Assembly (NCBI RefSeq): GCF_001685415.1
Contig: NZ_CP014989.1
Span: 1,240,001 to 1,304,000 of the forward strand
From: Serinicoccus hydrothermalis
GTDB lineage: Bacteria; Actinomycetota; Actinomycetes; Actinomycetales; Dermatophilaceae
DNA length: 64,000 nucleotides
Reading direction: 5' to 3'
Position 1 is the first letter of the stretch, and each line of letters begins with the position of its first letter. A model generated the notes under the pieces. It had not been told where the DNA came from. It worked only from the letters and a program-made list of their open reading frames with translations, and did not search any database. The position numbers were made by a program, and so were the translations under genes. Shown in pieces: positions 1 through 11,007 of this stretch.

Positions 1-451
1 GCGTGCCGTCGACCTCGTAGGCGCGCATCATGTCGATCCGGCGCTGGTGCCGCTCGTCCCCGGAGAAGGGCGTGCCGAGGAAGGCCTCGACGATGGCCCG
101 CCCCTCCTCCTGGGTATGCATCCGCGCACCGATCGAGACGACCTGCGCGTCGTTGTGCTCGCGGCACAGGCGGGCAAGCTCGGGGTCGTAGGCCAGCGCG
201 GCACGGATGCCGGGGACCTTGTTGGCCGCCATCTGCTCGCCGTTGCCGGACCCGCCGAGGACGATCCCGAGCGAGTCCGGGTCCTCGGCCACGGCGGCGG
301 CGGCACGCAGCACGAAGACGGGGTAGTCGTCCTGGGCGTCGTAGTCCGCGGGCCCGTGGTCGACGACCTCGTGGCCCTGCTCGCCCAGCCAGGTGACCAG
401 GTCCCGCTGCATCTCGTAGGCGGCGTGGTCACCGCCGATGTGTACCCGCAC
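1..451 (-). CDS. rpiB: Ribose-5-phosphate isomerase B, 3' end outside window
   Basis: Interconverts ribose 5-phosphate and ribulose 5-phosphate in the cytosolic pentose phosphate pathway. About 150 residues are visible. The N-terminus reads VRVHIGGDHAAYEMQ, and a GGSGNGEQMAANK block follows, which matches the RpiB active-site loop; the Glu in that loop is the catalytic base in the mycobacterial enzyme. The start is a GTG at 451 with GAGGAGGG just upstream. It begins 12 bases after the stop of the DsbA-fold gene, so the two are probably co-transcribed. The C-terminus runs off the window. The same neighbour order (rpiB, Rv2466c, pepN) occurs in M. tuberculosis. Confidence 0.9.
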   Translation of the reverse strand, partial: MRVHIGGDHAAYEMQRDLVTWLGEQGHEVVDHGPADYDAQDDYPVFVLRAAAAVAEDPDSLGIVLGGSGNGEQMAANKVPGIRAALAYDPELARLCREHNDAQVVSIGARMHTQEEGRAIVEAFLGTPFSGDERHQRRIDMMRAYEVDGT

Positions 452-462
452 GGAGCCCTCCT

Positions 463-1122
463 CTAGCTGAAGTCCGGGCCCACGGAGCGGGTCCGCTTGA
501 TCTCGTAGAAGCCGGGGGTGCCGGCGACCAGCAGGCAGCCGTCCCAGAGCCGCCCGGCGGCCTCGCCCTTGGGCGCGGGGGTGACGACGGGGCCGAAGAA
601 GGCGACACCCTCGACGCCCACCACGGGCGTGCCCACGTCGTCCCCGACGAGGTCGATCGCCCGCTGGTGGCTGGCGCGCAGCGCCTCGTCGTGGTCCTCC
701 GAGGTGGCCGCCTGCGCCAGCGAGGCGTCGAGCCCCAGCTCCTCGATCACCTCGGGCGTGATGGCCTCGAGGTCCTCGCTGCCACGGCCGTCCAGGTGGA
801 TCCGCTGGCCATAGGCGTCGTACATCTTCTTGCGCAGCTCGTTGGCCTCCTGCGCGGGCAGGTCGGCGGTCGCCGCGATGATGGTGCGGACCGGCCCCCA
901 CGCACGGTCGAGCATCGCGCGGTAGTCCTCGTCCAGGTCGCGGCCCTCGTTGAGCACCGCCAGGCTCATGACCGACCAGGTGATCTCGAGGTCGCGCACC
1001 TCAGCCGCCTCCATCAGCCACCGGGACGTCATCCACGCCCAGGGGCACAGGGGGTCGAAGAACATCTCGGCGTGGGTGGTCTGGGTGGTCGCGGACGGGT
1101 CCGACGTGGTCTGGGCGCTCAT
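463..1122 (-). CDS. DsbA-fold mycothiol-dependent nitroreductase family (Rv2466c-like)
   Basis: A 219-residue thioredoxin/DsbA-fold protein of the Rv2466c family, which in mycobacteria is a mycothiol-dependent reductase. The family signature FFDPLCPWAWMTSRW lies at residues 21-35. The CxxC motif is reduced to C26-P-W-A29, so the resolving cysteine of Rv2466c (CPWC) is absent; a monothiol mechanism is an inference. Starts at ATG 1122, with a weak -10-like CACGAT six bases upstream. The stop is 12 bases before rpiB. It is divergent from pepN, the same arrangement as Rv2465c-Rv2467. Confidence 0.85.
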   Translation of the reverse strand: MSAQTTSDPSATTQTTHAEMFFDPLCPWAWMTSRWLMEAAEVRDLEITWSVMSLAVLNEGRDLDEDYRAMLDRAWGPVRTIIAATADLPAQEANELRKKMYDAYGQRIHLDGRGSEDLEAITPEVIEELGLDASLAQAATSEDHDEALRASHQRAIDLVGDDVGTPVVGVEGVAFFGPVVTPAPKGEAAGRLWDGCLLVAGTPGFYEIKRTRSVGPDFS

Positions 1123-1189
1123 GCGACCATCGTGTCACGGCATACCCTGGCCGTCAGTCCGGCCCGACCCTCGACGAGGAGACACCTGC

Positions 1190-3748
<2,559 letters not shown>

Positions 3749-3785
3749 GGCGGCGGCCCGCCGCCTCCACGGGAAGGATCAGCAC

Positions 3786-5021
3786 ATGGAGCAACCGCCA
3801 GCGGCCGCAGGGTCACCGCGCACTCCGGCGACCGCCCGGGCCGGGCGGGGCGCCCTGCTCGGCGCCGTCTTCCTCATGGCCACCAGCGCCATCGGGCCCG
3901 GGTTCATCACCCAGACCACGGTCTTCACCGCCGAGCTCGGTGCGGCCTTCGCCTTCGCGATCCTGGTCTCGGTGCTCGTGGACGTCGCGGTGCAGCTCAA
4001 CGTGTGGCGGGTCATCGGCGTCAGCGGGCTGCGGGCGCAGGACCTGGCCAACCGGGCGCTCCCGGGCGCGGGCTACCTGCTCGCGGCGCTGGTCGTCTTC
4101 GGCGGGTTCGTCTTCAACATCGGCAACATCGGCGGCACCGCGCTGGGCGCCAACGCCATGCTCGGGCTCGACCCGCGGATCGGCGGCGCCGCCTCCGCGC
4201 TGGTGGCCATCGTCATCTTCCTCAGCAAGCGCGCCGGGGTGGCCATGGACCGGATCGTGGTCGTCCTCGGGCTGGTGATGATCGTCATGGTCACCTGGGT
4301 GGCGATCACCTCCGACCCCCCGCTGGGCGAGGCGCTGCGGCAGACGGTGCGCCCGGACCGGGTGGACTTCCTGGTCATCGTCACCCTCATCGGCGGGACG
4401 GTCGGCGGCTACATCACGTATGCCGGGGCGCACCGGCTGGTGGACTCCGGGATCACCGGACCGGACCGGGTCCGGGAGATCAGCAGGGTCTCGGTCACCG
4501 GCATCCTGGTCGCGGGCGTCATGCGCGGGCTGCTCTTCCTGGCCGTGCTGGGCGTCGTGGCCGGGGGCGTCGCCCTGTCCGAGGAGAACCCTCCGGCCTC
4601 GGCCTTCGAGGCCGCGCTCGGCGAGGTCGGCCTCATCATCTTCGGGGTGATCCTCTGGGCTGCGGGCATCACCAGCGTGATCGGCGCCTCCTACACCTCG
4701 GTGTCCTTCCTCGCCACCTTCTCCGACTGGCTGCAGCGACGTCGGGGATGGGTGGTGGTCGCGTTCATCGCCCTGTCCACCGTGGTCTACGTCGCCCTGG
4801 GGCAGGCCCCTGTCACGCTGCTCATCCTCGCCGGAGCGCTCAACGGGCTGATCCTGCCGGTCGGCCTCGGCGTCATCGTGTGGGTGGCGCTGCGCCGCCG
4901 GGACCTGCTGCAGGGCTACCGCTACCCGCTCTGGCTGAGCCTGTGCGGTCTGGCAGTCTGGATCCTGACGCTCTATCTCGCGTGGCAGTCGCTCGGCGGG
5001 ATCGCCCAGCTGTGGGAGTGA
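3786..5021 (+). CDS. Nramp-family-like transporter of the 5-oxoprolinase operon
   Basis: A 411-residue polytopic membrane protein with roughly eleven hydrophobic segments, related to the Nramp/YcsG group. Its stop lies four bases before pxpA, and an Nramp-like gene beside pxpA/B/C homologues is also known in Bacillus (ycsG-ycsF). In the first membrane segment the metal-binding DPGN of true Nramp proteins is replaced by IGPGF, and I see no MPH motif in the sixth, so divalent metal transport is doubtful. Uptake of 5-oxoproline or a related compound is an inference from context only. ATG 3786 follows GGAAGG. Confidence 0.8.
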   Translation: MEQPPAAAGSPRTPATARAGRGALLGAVFLMATSAIGPGFITQTTVFTAELGAAFAFAILVSVLVDVAVQLNVWRVIGVSGLRAQDLANRALPGAGYLLAALVVFGGFVFNIGNIGGTALGANAMLGLDPRIGGAASALVAIVIFLSKRAGVAMDRIVVVLGLVMIVMVTWVAITSDPPLGEALRQTVRPDRVDFLVIVTLIGGTVGGYITYAGAHRLVDSGITGPDRVREISRVSVTGILVAGVMRGLLFLAVLGVVAGGVALSEENPPASAFEAALGEVGLIIFGVILWAAGITSVIGASYTSVSFLATFSDWLQRRRGWVVVAFIALSTVVYVALGQAPVTLLILAGALNGLILPVGLGVIVWVALRRRDLLQGYRYPLWLSLCGLAVWILTLYLAWQSLGGIAQLWE

Positions 5022-5025
5022 TGAC

Positions 5026-5802
5026 ATGACGCACATCGACCTCAACGCCGATCTCGGCGAGAGCTTCGGGCGCTGGACGCTGGGCGACGACGACGCCCTG
5101 CTCGAGGTCGTCACCAGCGCCAACGTCGCCTGCGGCTTCCACGCCGGCGACCCCGGCGTGCTCCGGCACGCCTGCGAGGGTGCGGCCGCCCGCGGGGTGG
5201 TCGTCGGCGCCCAGGTCGGCTACCGCGACCTGGCCGGCTTCGGCCGACGCTTCCTCGACCTGCCGCCCGCCGAGCTCACCGACGACGTGCTCTACCAGAT
5301 CGGTGCCCTCGAGGGCCTGGCCCGGGTGGCCGGGACCCGGGTGGCCTACGTCAAGCCGCACGGCGCCCTCTACAACGCGATCGTGCACCACGAGGAGCAG
5401 GCCGCCGCCGTGGTCGAGGCGGTCCGGTCCTACGACCCGACCCTGCCCGTGCTCGGCCTGCCGGGGTCCGCCTGGCTGCGGCTGGCGGAGGAGGCGGGGC
5501 TGCGCACGGTCCAGGAGGCCTTCGCCGACCGGGCCTACACGCCCGAGGGCACCCTGGTCTCACGCCGCGAGGCCGGCGCCGTGCTGGAGGACCCCGACGA
5601 GATCGCCGCCCGGTGCGTCCGGATCGCCACCGAGGGGACGGTCACCGCGGTGGACGGCACGGAGGTCGCGGTGGACGCCGCGTCGGTGTGCGTGCACGGC
5701 GACAGCCCCGGCGCCGTCCGGGTCGCCCGGGCCGTGCGCTCGGCGCTGGAGGCGGCCGGGGTGGAGCCCCGGCCCTTCGTCGGTGCCGGGCCGGGGGCCT
5801 GA
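5026..5802 (+). CDS. pxpA: 5-oxoprolinase subunit A (LamB/YcsF family)
   Basis: A 258-residue LamB/YcsF protein. With PxpB and PxpC it forms the ATP-dependent bacterial 5-oxoprolinase, converting pyroglutamate to glutamate. Diagnostic blocks are [15 protein letters not shown] at the N-terminus, [13 protein letters not shown] near residue 30, and [10 protein letters not shown] in the middle. Length matches the family. It follows the transporter by four bases and precedes pxpB by three, so all four genes look like one operon. Confidence 0.95.
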   Translation: MTHIDLNADLGESFGRWTLGDDDALLEVVTSANVACGFHAGDPGVLRHACEGAAARGVVVGAQVGYRDLAGFGRRFLDLPPAELTDDVLYQIGALEGLARVAGTRVAYVKPHGALYNAIVHHEEQAAAVVEAVRSYDPTLPVLGLPGSAWLRLAEEAGLRTVQEAFADRAYTPEGTLVSRREAGAVLEDPDEIAARCVRIATEGTVTAVDGTEVAVDAASVCVHGDSPGAVRVARAVRSALEAAGVEPRPFVGAGPGA

Positions 5803-5805
5803 CCC

Positions 5806-6420
5806 ATGCGCTGCCTGCCGTGCGGGGAGGTCGGTCTCCTCGTGGAGCTCGACGACCTGCAGCAGGTGCTCGCCCTGCACGCCGCGCTGGAGCAGGACCC
5901 GCCCACCGGCGTCACCGACCTGGTCCCCGCCGCGCGGACGCTGCTCCTGCTCCTCGACCCGGCCCGTACCGACGTCGTGACCCTCGCCGACCAGGTCCGC
6001 TCGACCACGGTCCGCCCCGGTGCCGCACCGGAGGCCGGTGAGGTGGAGATCCCCGTGGTCTACGACGGGGAGGACCTGGCCGAGGTCGCCGAGCTCACCT
6101 CGCTGTCCACGCAGGAGGTGGTGGCCGCGCATACCGGGCAGGAGTGGACCGTCGCCTTCTGCGGCTTCGCCCCCGGCTTCGGCTACCTCGTCGGCGAGGA
6201 CCGGCGGCTGCACGTCCCGCGCCGCAGCACCCCGCGCAAGCGGGTCCCGGCCGGGGCGGTGGGCCTCGCGGGTGAGTTCGGCGGCGTCTACCCCCGCGAG
6301 TCGCCGGGCGGGTGGCAGCTCATCGGGCGCACCGACGCGACCCTCTGGGACGTCGACCGGGACCCGCCGGCCCTGCTCACGCCCGGGGTCCGCGTCCGCT
6401 TCGTGGAGGCGAGGTCGTGA
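5806..6420 (+). CDS. pxpB: 5-oxoprolinase subunit B (KipI family)
   Basis: A 204-residue KipI/allophanate-hydrolase-subunit-1 type protein, partner of PxpC in ATP-dependent 5-oxoproline hydrolysis. Visible hallmarks are FCGFAPGFGYL, RRSTPRKRVPAGAVGLAG and SPGGWQLIGRT in the C-terminal half. ATG 5806 lies three bases after the pxpA stop. Its TGA overlaps the GTG of pxpC, which implies translational coupling and fits a fixed subunit ratio. Confidence 0.93.
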   Translation: MRCLPCGEVGLLVELDDLQQVLALHAALEQDPPTGVTDLVPAARTLLLLLDPARTDVVTLADQVRSTTVRPGAAPEAGEVEIPVVYDGEDLAEVAELTSLSTQEVVAAHTGQEWTVAFCGFAPGFGYLVGEDRRLHVPRRSTPRKRVPAGAVGLAGEFGGVYPRESPGGWQLIGRTDATLWDVDRDPPALLTPGVRVRFVEARS

Positions 6421-7319
6421 GCAGCGGCGCCCAGGCACACGGCCTCGAGGTGCTCCGGGCAGGTCCGGGAGCCACGGTCCAGGACCTCGGCCGGCCGGGC
6501 CTCGCGCACCTCGGCGTCGGGCGCTCCGGCGCGGCGGACGTGCCCTCGCTGCGGCTGGCCAACCGGCTGCTCGGCAACGACGAGGGCGCGGCGGCGCTCG
6601 AGGTCACCGTGGGCGGGCTCGCGGTGCGCTGCACGGGTGGCGCCTTCGTCGCCCTCACCGGCGCCCCGTGCCCCCTCACCCTCGACGGGCGGGCGGCCGC
6701 CCCCGACACGGTCCTCTGGCTCCCCGACGGTGCCGAGCTCGAGCTGGGTATGCCGACCGTCGGGCTGCGCAGCTATCTCGCGGTCCGCGGGGGCGTGGAC
6801 GTCGAGCCGGTCCTCGGCTCCCGCTCGCGCGACACCCTGGCCGGGCTCGGGCCGGAGCCGCTCACGGAAGGCACGCAGCTCCCGGTCGGCCCGGCTCCGG
6901 ACGCCGAGCCGGTGGTCGACTCCGCGCCGCTGGCGCCGCCCACCGGCGGTGAGATCAGCCTGCGCGTCCGCCTGGGGCCACGGGAGGACTGGTTCGCGCC
7001 CGGTGCCGAGAAGGCCCTGCTGGGACAGGCATACCAGGTGAGCGCCGACTCCGACCGGGTCGGTGCGCGGCTCGAGGGCCCGGCGTTGGAGCGCGCAGAC
7101 GACGACCGGGAGCTGCCGAGCGAGGGGATGGTGCTGGGGAGCCTGCAGGTGCCGCCGTCCGGGCAGCCGACGATCTTCCTGGCCGACCACCCCGTGACCG
7201 GGGGTTACCCGGTCATCGGTGTGCTCGACCCGCGCGACGTCCCGGCCGCCGCGCAGGCCCGGCCCGGTCAGTCGGTGCGCTTCGTCCGCGCGCCCTCCGC
7301 CGCGTCCGGGAGCGGCTGA
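6417..7319 (+). CDS. pxpC: 5-oxoprolinase subunit C (KipA family)
   Basis: A 300-residue biotin-dependent carboxylase/KipA type protein. It begins VSSGAQAHGLEVLRAGPG, then shows TVQDLGRPG, a standard motif of the family, and ends around GGYPVIGVL before a short tail. GTG 6417 was chosen because it overlaps the pxpB stop (GTGA). The frame stays open upstream, but a start there would read into pxpB. Its last 52 bases overlap the 3' end of the convergent malQ. Confidence 0.93.
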   Translation: MSSGAQAHGLEVLRAGPGATVQDLGRPGLAHLGVGRSGAADVPSLRLANRLLGNDEGAAALEVTVGGLAVRCTGGAFVALTGAPCPLTLDGRAAAPDTVLWLPDGAELELGMPTVGLRSYLAVRGGVDVEPVLGSRSRDTLAGLGPEPLTEGTQLPVGPAPDAEPVVDSAPLAPPTGGEISLRVRLGPREDWFAPGAEKALLGQAYQVSADSDRVGARLEGPALERADDDRELPSEGMVLGSLQVPPSGQPTIFLADHPVTGGYPVIGVLDPRDVPAAAQARPGQSVRFVRAPSAASGSG

Positions 7320-9451
7320 CCCTCGTCCTGCCCGGAGGTGTCCACCGTGCGCGCGAGCCGGCGCGCCGAGCGCCACGTCACCCACTCCTCGAGCAGCACG
7401 GGCTTGCCGTCGGGCCCGGCGAGTGGGACCCGCCAGTTGGGGTACTCCTCGTCGGTGCCGGGCTGGTTGATGACCCGGGTGTCGCCGGTGAGGTCGCTCA
7501 CGCTGACGCCGAGGAGCTTCGCGGGCGTACGGGTGAGGAAGGCGTGCAGGGCCTGCACCTGCTCGGTGACGTCGGCGTCCTCGCCCAGCAGCCCGCGCCG
7601 CCGCAGGTCGGTCAGCACCTCGTCCCGCGAGCGCGCCTCCTCCGCCATTTCCTCCTCCAGCGGCCGGTCCAGCAGCCCCAGCCGGGAGCGCAGGTCGACG
7701 TGCACGCCCTCGAGGTAGCCGGCGGTGGGCGGCAGGTCGTGGGTGGTGACCGTGGCGAGGCACAGCTCGCGGTAGTCCTCGGGGTCCAGCAGCCGGCCGT
7801 CGCCCTCCCAGTCGCGCTCGAACCACAGGATCGAGGTGCCCATGACCCCGCGCTCGCGCAGGTAGTCGCGCACCCAGGGCTCGACCGTGCCCAGGTCCTC
7901 GCCGATGACGACGGCCCCGGCCCGGTGCGCCTCGAGCAGCAGGATGCCGATCATCGCCTCGTGGTCGTAGCGCACGTAGGTCCCCTGGAACGGCTCGGCG
8001 CCCTCGGGGATCCACCACAGCCGGAAGAGCCCGATGACGTGGTCCACCCGCAGGCCCCCGCTGTCCCGCAGCGCTGCCCGCACCATCTCGCGGTAGGGGG
8101 CATACCCGAGCTCGGCGAGCTTGTCCGGGCGCCACGGCGGCTGCGACCAGTCCTGGCCGAGCTGGTTGTACTGGTCCGCCGGCGCGCCGACCGTCACGCC
8201 GCGGGCGAGCGCGTCGCCCAGGCCCCACGCGTCGGCGCCGTCCGGGTGCACGCCGACGGCGAGGTCAGAGATCACCCCGAGCGACATCCCGGTGTCGAGC
8301 AGGTCGCGCTGCACCCGGGCGAGCTGCTCGTCGAGCACCCACTGCAGCCAGCAGTGGAAGTCCACCTCGGCCTCGTGCTCCTGGCGGTATGCCTCGACCG
8401 CCTCCCCGCGGGCGTCCTGCAGCTCCTGCGGCCACTCCCGCCACCAGGTGCCGTGCTCCTGGCTGATCGCGCACCAGGTCGCGAAGTCGACGAGGCCCTG
8501 GCCCTCCCGCTCGACGTAGGCCTCGAACGCGCGGGCGCGCCGCAGCGAGCGCGGCTGCGCGTGCACGAGGCGCAGCGCCGCCTCCTTCGCCGCCCACACC
8601 GGGTCGCGCTCGAGCGTGTCGAGGTCGAGGTAGCGCTGGGCGTCGTCGGCGTGCCACTCGAGGAGCTGGCGCTGCGCGGCGGAGAGGTAGCCCACCTCGG
8701 GCACGTCCTCCACCCGGAGGTAGATGGGGTTGACGAAGCGCCGGCTCGTGGGCAGGTAGGGCGAGGGCTCCATCTCGCCGACCGGCTCGGCCGCGTGCAG
8801 CGGGTTGACCAGGACGAAGTCCGCGCCCAGCCCGGCGGCCCAGGCGCCGGCGTCACCCAGGTCGGCGAGGTCGCCGATGCCCCAGGATGAGGAGGAGCGC
8901 ATCGCATACAGCTGGGTCATGAGGCCCCAGCCCTGCGCCCCCTCGGCAGCGAGACCCGGAGGCAGCCCCAGCCGCGGCGGCGTCACGACCAGCGGCATAC
9001 GGGCCCCCTGCCCACCGGCCTGTACGACCACCTCGTGCCAGCCGAGCGGCAGGTCGGAGGGGACCTCCAGCAGCAGCCGGCGCACCGTGACCCCGTCGAC
9101 CTCGCGCTCCTCAGGCTTGCCCCCACCCACGGCGAGCTGGTGCTCCGCGCCCTCCTCGGTCACCAGCTGCGCGCTCACGTCGTCGCCGGGAGCGACGTGC
9201 ATGGGCAACGTCGCGCTCTCGCCCCCCGCGATGACGAGCACCGGCGGCAGGGTGCGCCGCCACTCCCGCTCCTGGGCACGGTCCAGCTCGCGGTCGGCGA
9301 AGTCGCCGCTGACGTCGACCCCGAGCGCGGCCAGGACGGCGACGACCGTCTCGTCGGGGACCTCGGTGTGCCGGCCCTGCCAGTCCCAGAACTCGGTGGC
9401 GATGCCGTAGGCGGCCGCCAGGTGGGCGAGGGCGGGCGTGCGCTGCGTCAC
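7268..9451 (-). CDS. malQ: 4-alpha-glucanotransferase
   Basis: A 727-residue GH77 enzyme that disproportionates maltodextrins, acting in glycogen/maltose metabolism in the cytosol. Key features are the nucleophile region LRVDHVIGLFRLWWIPEG and the general-acid region VVIGEDLGTVEPWV. An N-terminal extension of about 150 residues is typical of actinobacterial MalQ. GTG 9451 was chosen: the protein then begins VTQRTPALAHLAAAYGI, and GAGAGG lies about eleven bases upstream. The end overlaps pxpC tail to tail by 52 bases, so the two transcripts should be partly antisense. Confidence 0.93.
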   Translation of the reverse strand: MTQRTPALAHLAAAYGIATEFWDWQGRHTEVPDETVVAVLAALGVDVSGDFADRELDRAQEREWRRTLPPVLVIAGGESATLPMHVAPGDDVSAQLVTEEGAEHQLAVGGGKPEEREVDGVTVRRLLLEVPSDLPLGWHEVVVQAGGQGARMPLVVTPPRLGLPPGLAAEGAQGWGLMTQLYAMRSSSSWGIGDLADLGDAGAWAAGLGADFVLVNPLHAAEPVGEMEPSPYLPTSRRFVNPIYLRVEDVPEVGYLSAAQRQLLEWHADDAQRYLDLDTLERDPVWAAKEAALRLVHAQPRSLRRARAFEAYVEREGQGLVDFATWCAISQEHGTWWREWPQELQDARGEAVEAYRQEHEAEVDFHCWLQWVLDEQLARVQRDLLDTGMSLGVISDLAVGVHPDGADAWGLGDALARGVTVGAPADQYNQLGQDWSQPPWRPDKLAELGYAPYREMVRAALRDSGGLRVDHVIGLFRLWWIPEGAEPFQGTYVRYDHEAMIGILLLEAHRAGAVVIGEDLGTVEPWVRDYLRERGVMGTSILWFERDWEGDGRLLDPEDYRELCLATVTTHDLPPTAGYLEGVHVDLRSRLGLLDRPLEEEMAEEARSRDEVLTDLRRRGLLGEDADVTEQVQALHAFLTRTPAKLLGVSVSDLTGDTRVINQPGTDEEYPNWRVPLAGPDGKPVLLEEWVTWRSARRLARTVDTSGQDEGQPLPDAAEGARTKRTD

Positions 9452-9519
9452 AGGGGTGCTGACCTCTCGGGCGGGGGGCGTGCGGGGCAAGTCTCTCAGG
9501 AGGTCGGCGCCACGCCACA

Positions 9520-10434
9520 ATGGCAGGCATGTTTGGTCTGGAACTGCCTTTCGACACCTGGGAGTCGACCCTGGACTGGCTCCTCGGTGCCCCCCTGCGC
9601 GTCGTCCTCATCCTGCTCTTCGCCGTGGCGGCCCGGTGGGCCGCCCACCGGGCGATCCGCGGGGTCGTGGAGGGCGCGGCGAAGCGCGCCGACGACCACG
9701 AGCGGTCCTCCCTCGAGCGCGCCTTCGACAGCGCCACCGGGGCCCGCAAGGAGCGTCGCCGGCAGCGCGCCCTGACCATGGGCTCGCTGCTGCGCAGCAT
9801 CGCGACGTTCCTCATCGCCACGGTGGCCCTGCTGACGATCATGGCCGAGCTGGGGATGCCGCTCGCGCCGCTGCTCACCAGCGCCGGCATCGGTGGTGTG
9901 GCCATCGGCTTCGGCGCGCAGTCCCTGGTCAAGGACTTCCTCTCCGGCATCTTCATGATCATCGAGGACCAGTACGGCGTCGGTGACCTCATCGACACCG
10001 GCGAGGCCGTCGGGACCGTCGAGGAGGTCACCCTGCGGGTCACCCGGCTGCGCGACCCCAGCGGTGTCGTGTGGTTCATCCGCAACGGGGAGATCATCCG
10101 GATCGGCAACAAGAGCCAGGGCTGGGCGGTGGCCACCATCGACATCCCGGTCGCCTACGACGAGGACCCGGCCCGCGTCATACCCCTGCTGCGGGACGTC
10201 GCGGCACAGGTGTATGCCGACCCGGACTGGTCCGAGAAGCTGCTCGAGGAGCCCTCGGTGGCCGGCGTCGAGTCGGTCTCCGGCGGGACGATGACGCTGC
10301 GCATCTTCGCGAAGACCCGGCCGGGCGAGCAGTGGGGCGTGCCCCGCGTGATCCGGGAGCGCGCCAAGGAGCGCTTCGACGACGAGGGCGTCCGCGGACC
10401 GCGGATCTCGCCCTTCGGGGACGCCCAGGTCTGA
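9520..10434 (+). CDS. Small-conductance mechanosensitive channel (MscS family)
   Basis: A 304-residue inner-membrane channel that releases solutes under hypo-osmotic stress. Three hydrophobic segments precede the pore-lining helix and the beta-domain motif GFGAQSLVKDFLSGIFMIIE, which is diagnostic for MscS. Then come a beta domain and an alpha/beta C-terminal domain. Two starts are possible, ATG 9520 and ATG 9529; neither has a well-spaced ribosome site, and an AGGAGG sits 18 bases before the first. Confidence 0.9.
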   Translation: MAGMFGLELPFDTWESTLDWLLGAPLRVVLILLFAVAARWAAHRAIRGVVEGAAKRADDHERSSLERAFDSATGARKERRRQRALTMGSLLRSIATFLIATVALLTIMAELGMPLAPLLTSAGIGGVAIGFGAQSLVKDFLSGIFMIIEDQYGVGDLIDTGEAVGTVEEVTLRVTRLRDPSGVVWFIRNGEIIRIGNKSQGWAVATIDIPVAYDEDPARVIPLLRDVAAQVYADPDWSEKLLEEPSVAGVESVSGGTMTLRIFAKTRPGEQWGVPRVIRERAKERFDDEGVRGPRISPFGDAQV

Positions 10435-10450
10435 GCGCCGCGTGCGGCGG

Positions 10451-10480
10451 TGACAACCCTTCCCGGCCCCTCGGTCGTCT
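10451..10480 (+). promoter_or_regulatory. Putative ECF-sigma-type promoter of the first sigma module
   Basis: TGACAACC is followed after 17 bases by CGTCT, the AAC/CGT pattern typical of ECF sigma promoters. It sits 23 bases before the sigma gene start, which suggests autoregulation. An AGGAGG ribosome site lies downstream. Confidence 0.45.
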
Positions 10481-10502
10481 GTCCGGGTCAGGAGGTGTCC
10501 GC

Positions 10503-11007
10503 ATGACGAGCGAGAGGTTCACCGAGTTCGTGCTGGCGCACGGCCAGGGGTTGCACCGCACCGCGGTGCTGCTGACACGAGACCCGCACACGGCGCACGA
10601 CCTGCTCCAGGAGGCGCTGCTCAAGGCGTGGCGCGCCTGGGGCAGGGTGACGGACAACCCCGAGGGGTATGTCCGCACGATCCTGCTGCGCGAGTTCCTC
10701 ACCGCGCGCCGCCGCCGCTGGCACGGGGAGGTGCCCACCGAGACGCTGCCCGAGCCCGCCACCGACCGTGGTCCCGACGCCGCGACCGGGCTGGACCTCG
10801 AGCGGGCGATCGGCACCCTGCCGCCGCAGCAGCGGGCGGTGGTGGTGCTGCGCTACTTCCACGACCCTGACGGTCGCCGACACCGCCCGGACCCTCGGCC
10901 TCGCCGAGGGCACGGTGAAGTCGCACCAGTCGCGCGCCCTGGCGGCGCTGCGGATCAGCGAGCACCTGGACGACGACCACGTCGCCAGCGAAGGGAGGGG
11001 GCACTGA
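10503..11007 (+). pseudogene. SigE-family ECF sigma factor with a one-base frameshift
   Basis: The reading frame from ATG 10503 gives a clear sigma region 2 (about residues 8-75; LLQEALLKAWRAW) and the start of region 4 (LPPQQRAVVVLRYFHD). The frame then breaks in the CCC run at 10865-10867. Removing one C restores LTVADTARTLGLAEGTVKS, a perfect region 4 helix-turn-helix, and a stop at 11007, giving 167 residues, normal for the family. The stop overlaps the ATG of the next gene. Uncorrected, the frame runs in phase into the next gene and would fuse region 2 to it. Either a true mutation or an assembly error; the sequence cannot decide. Confidence 0.8.
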
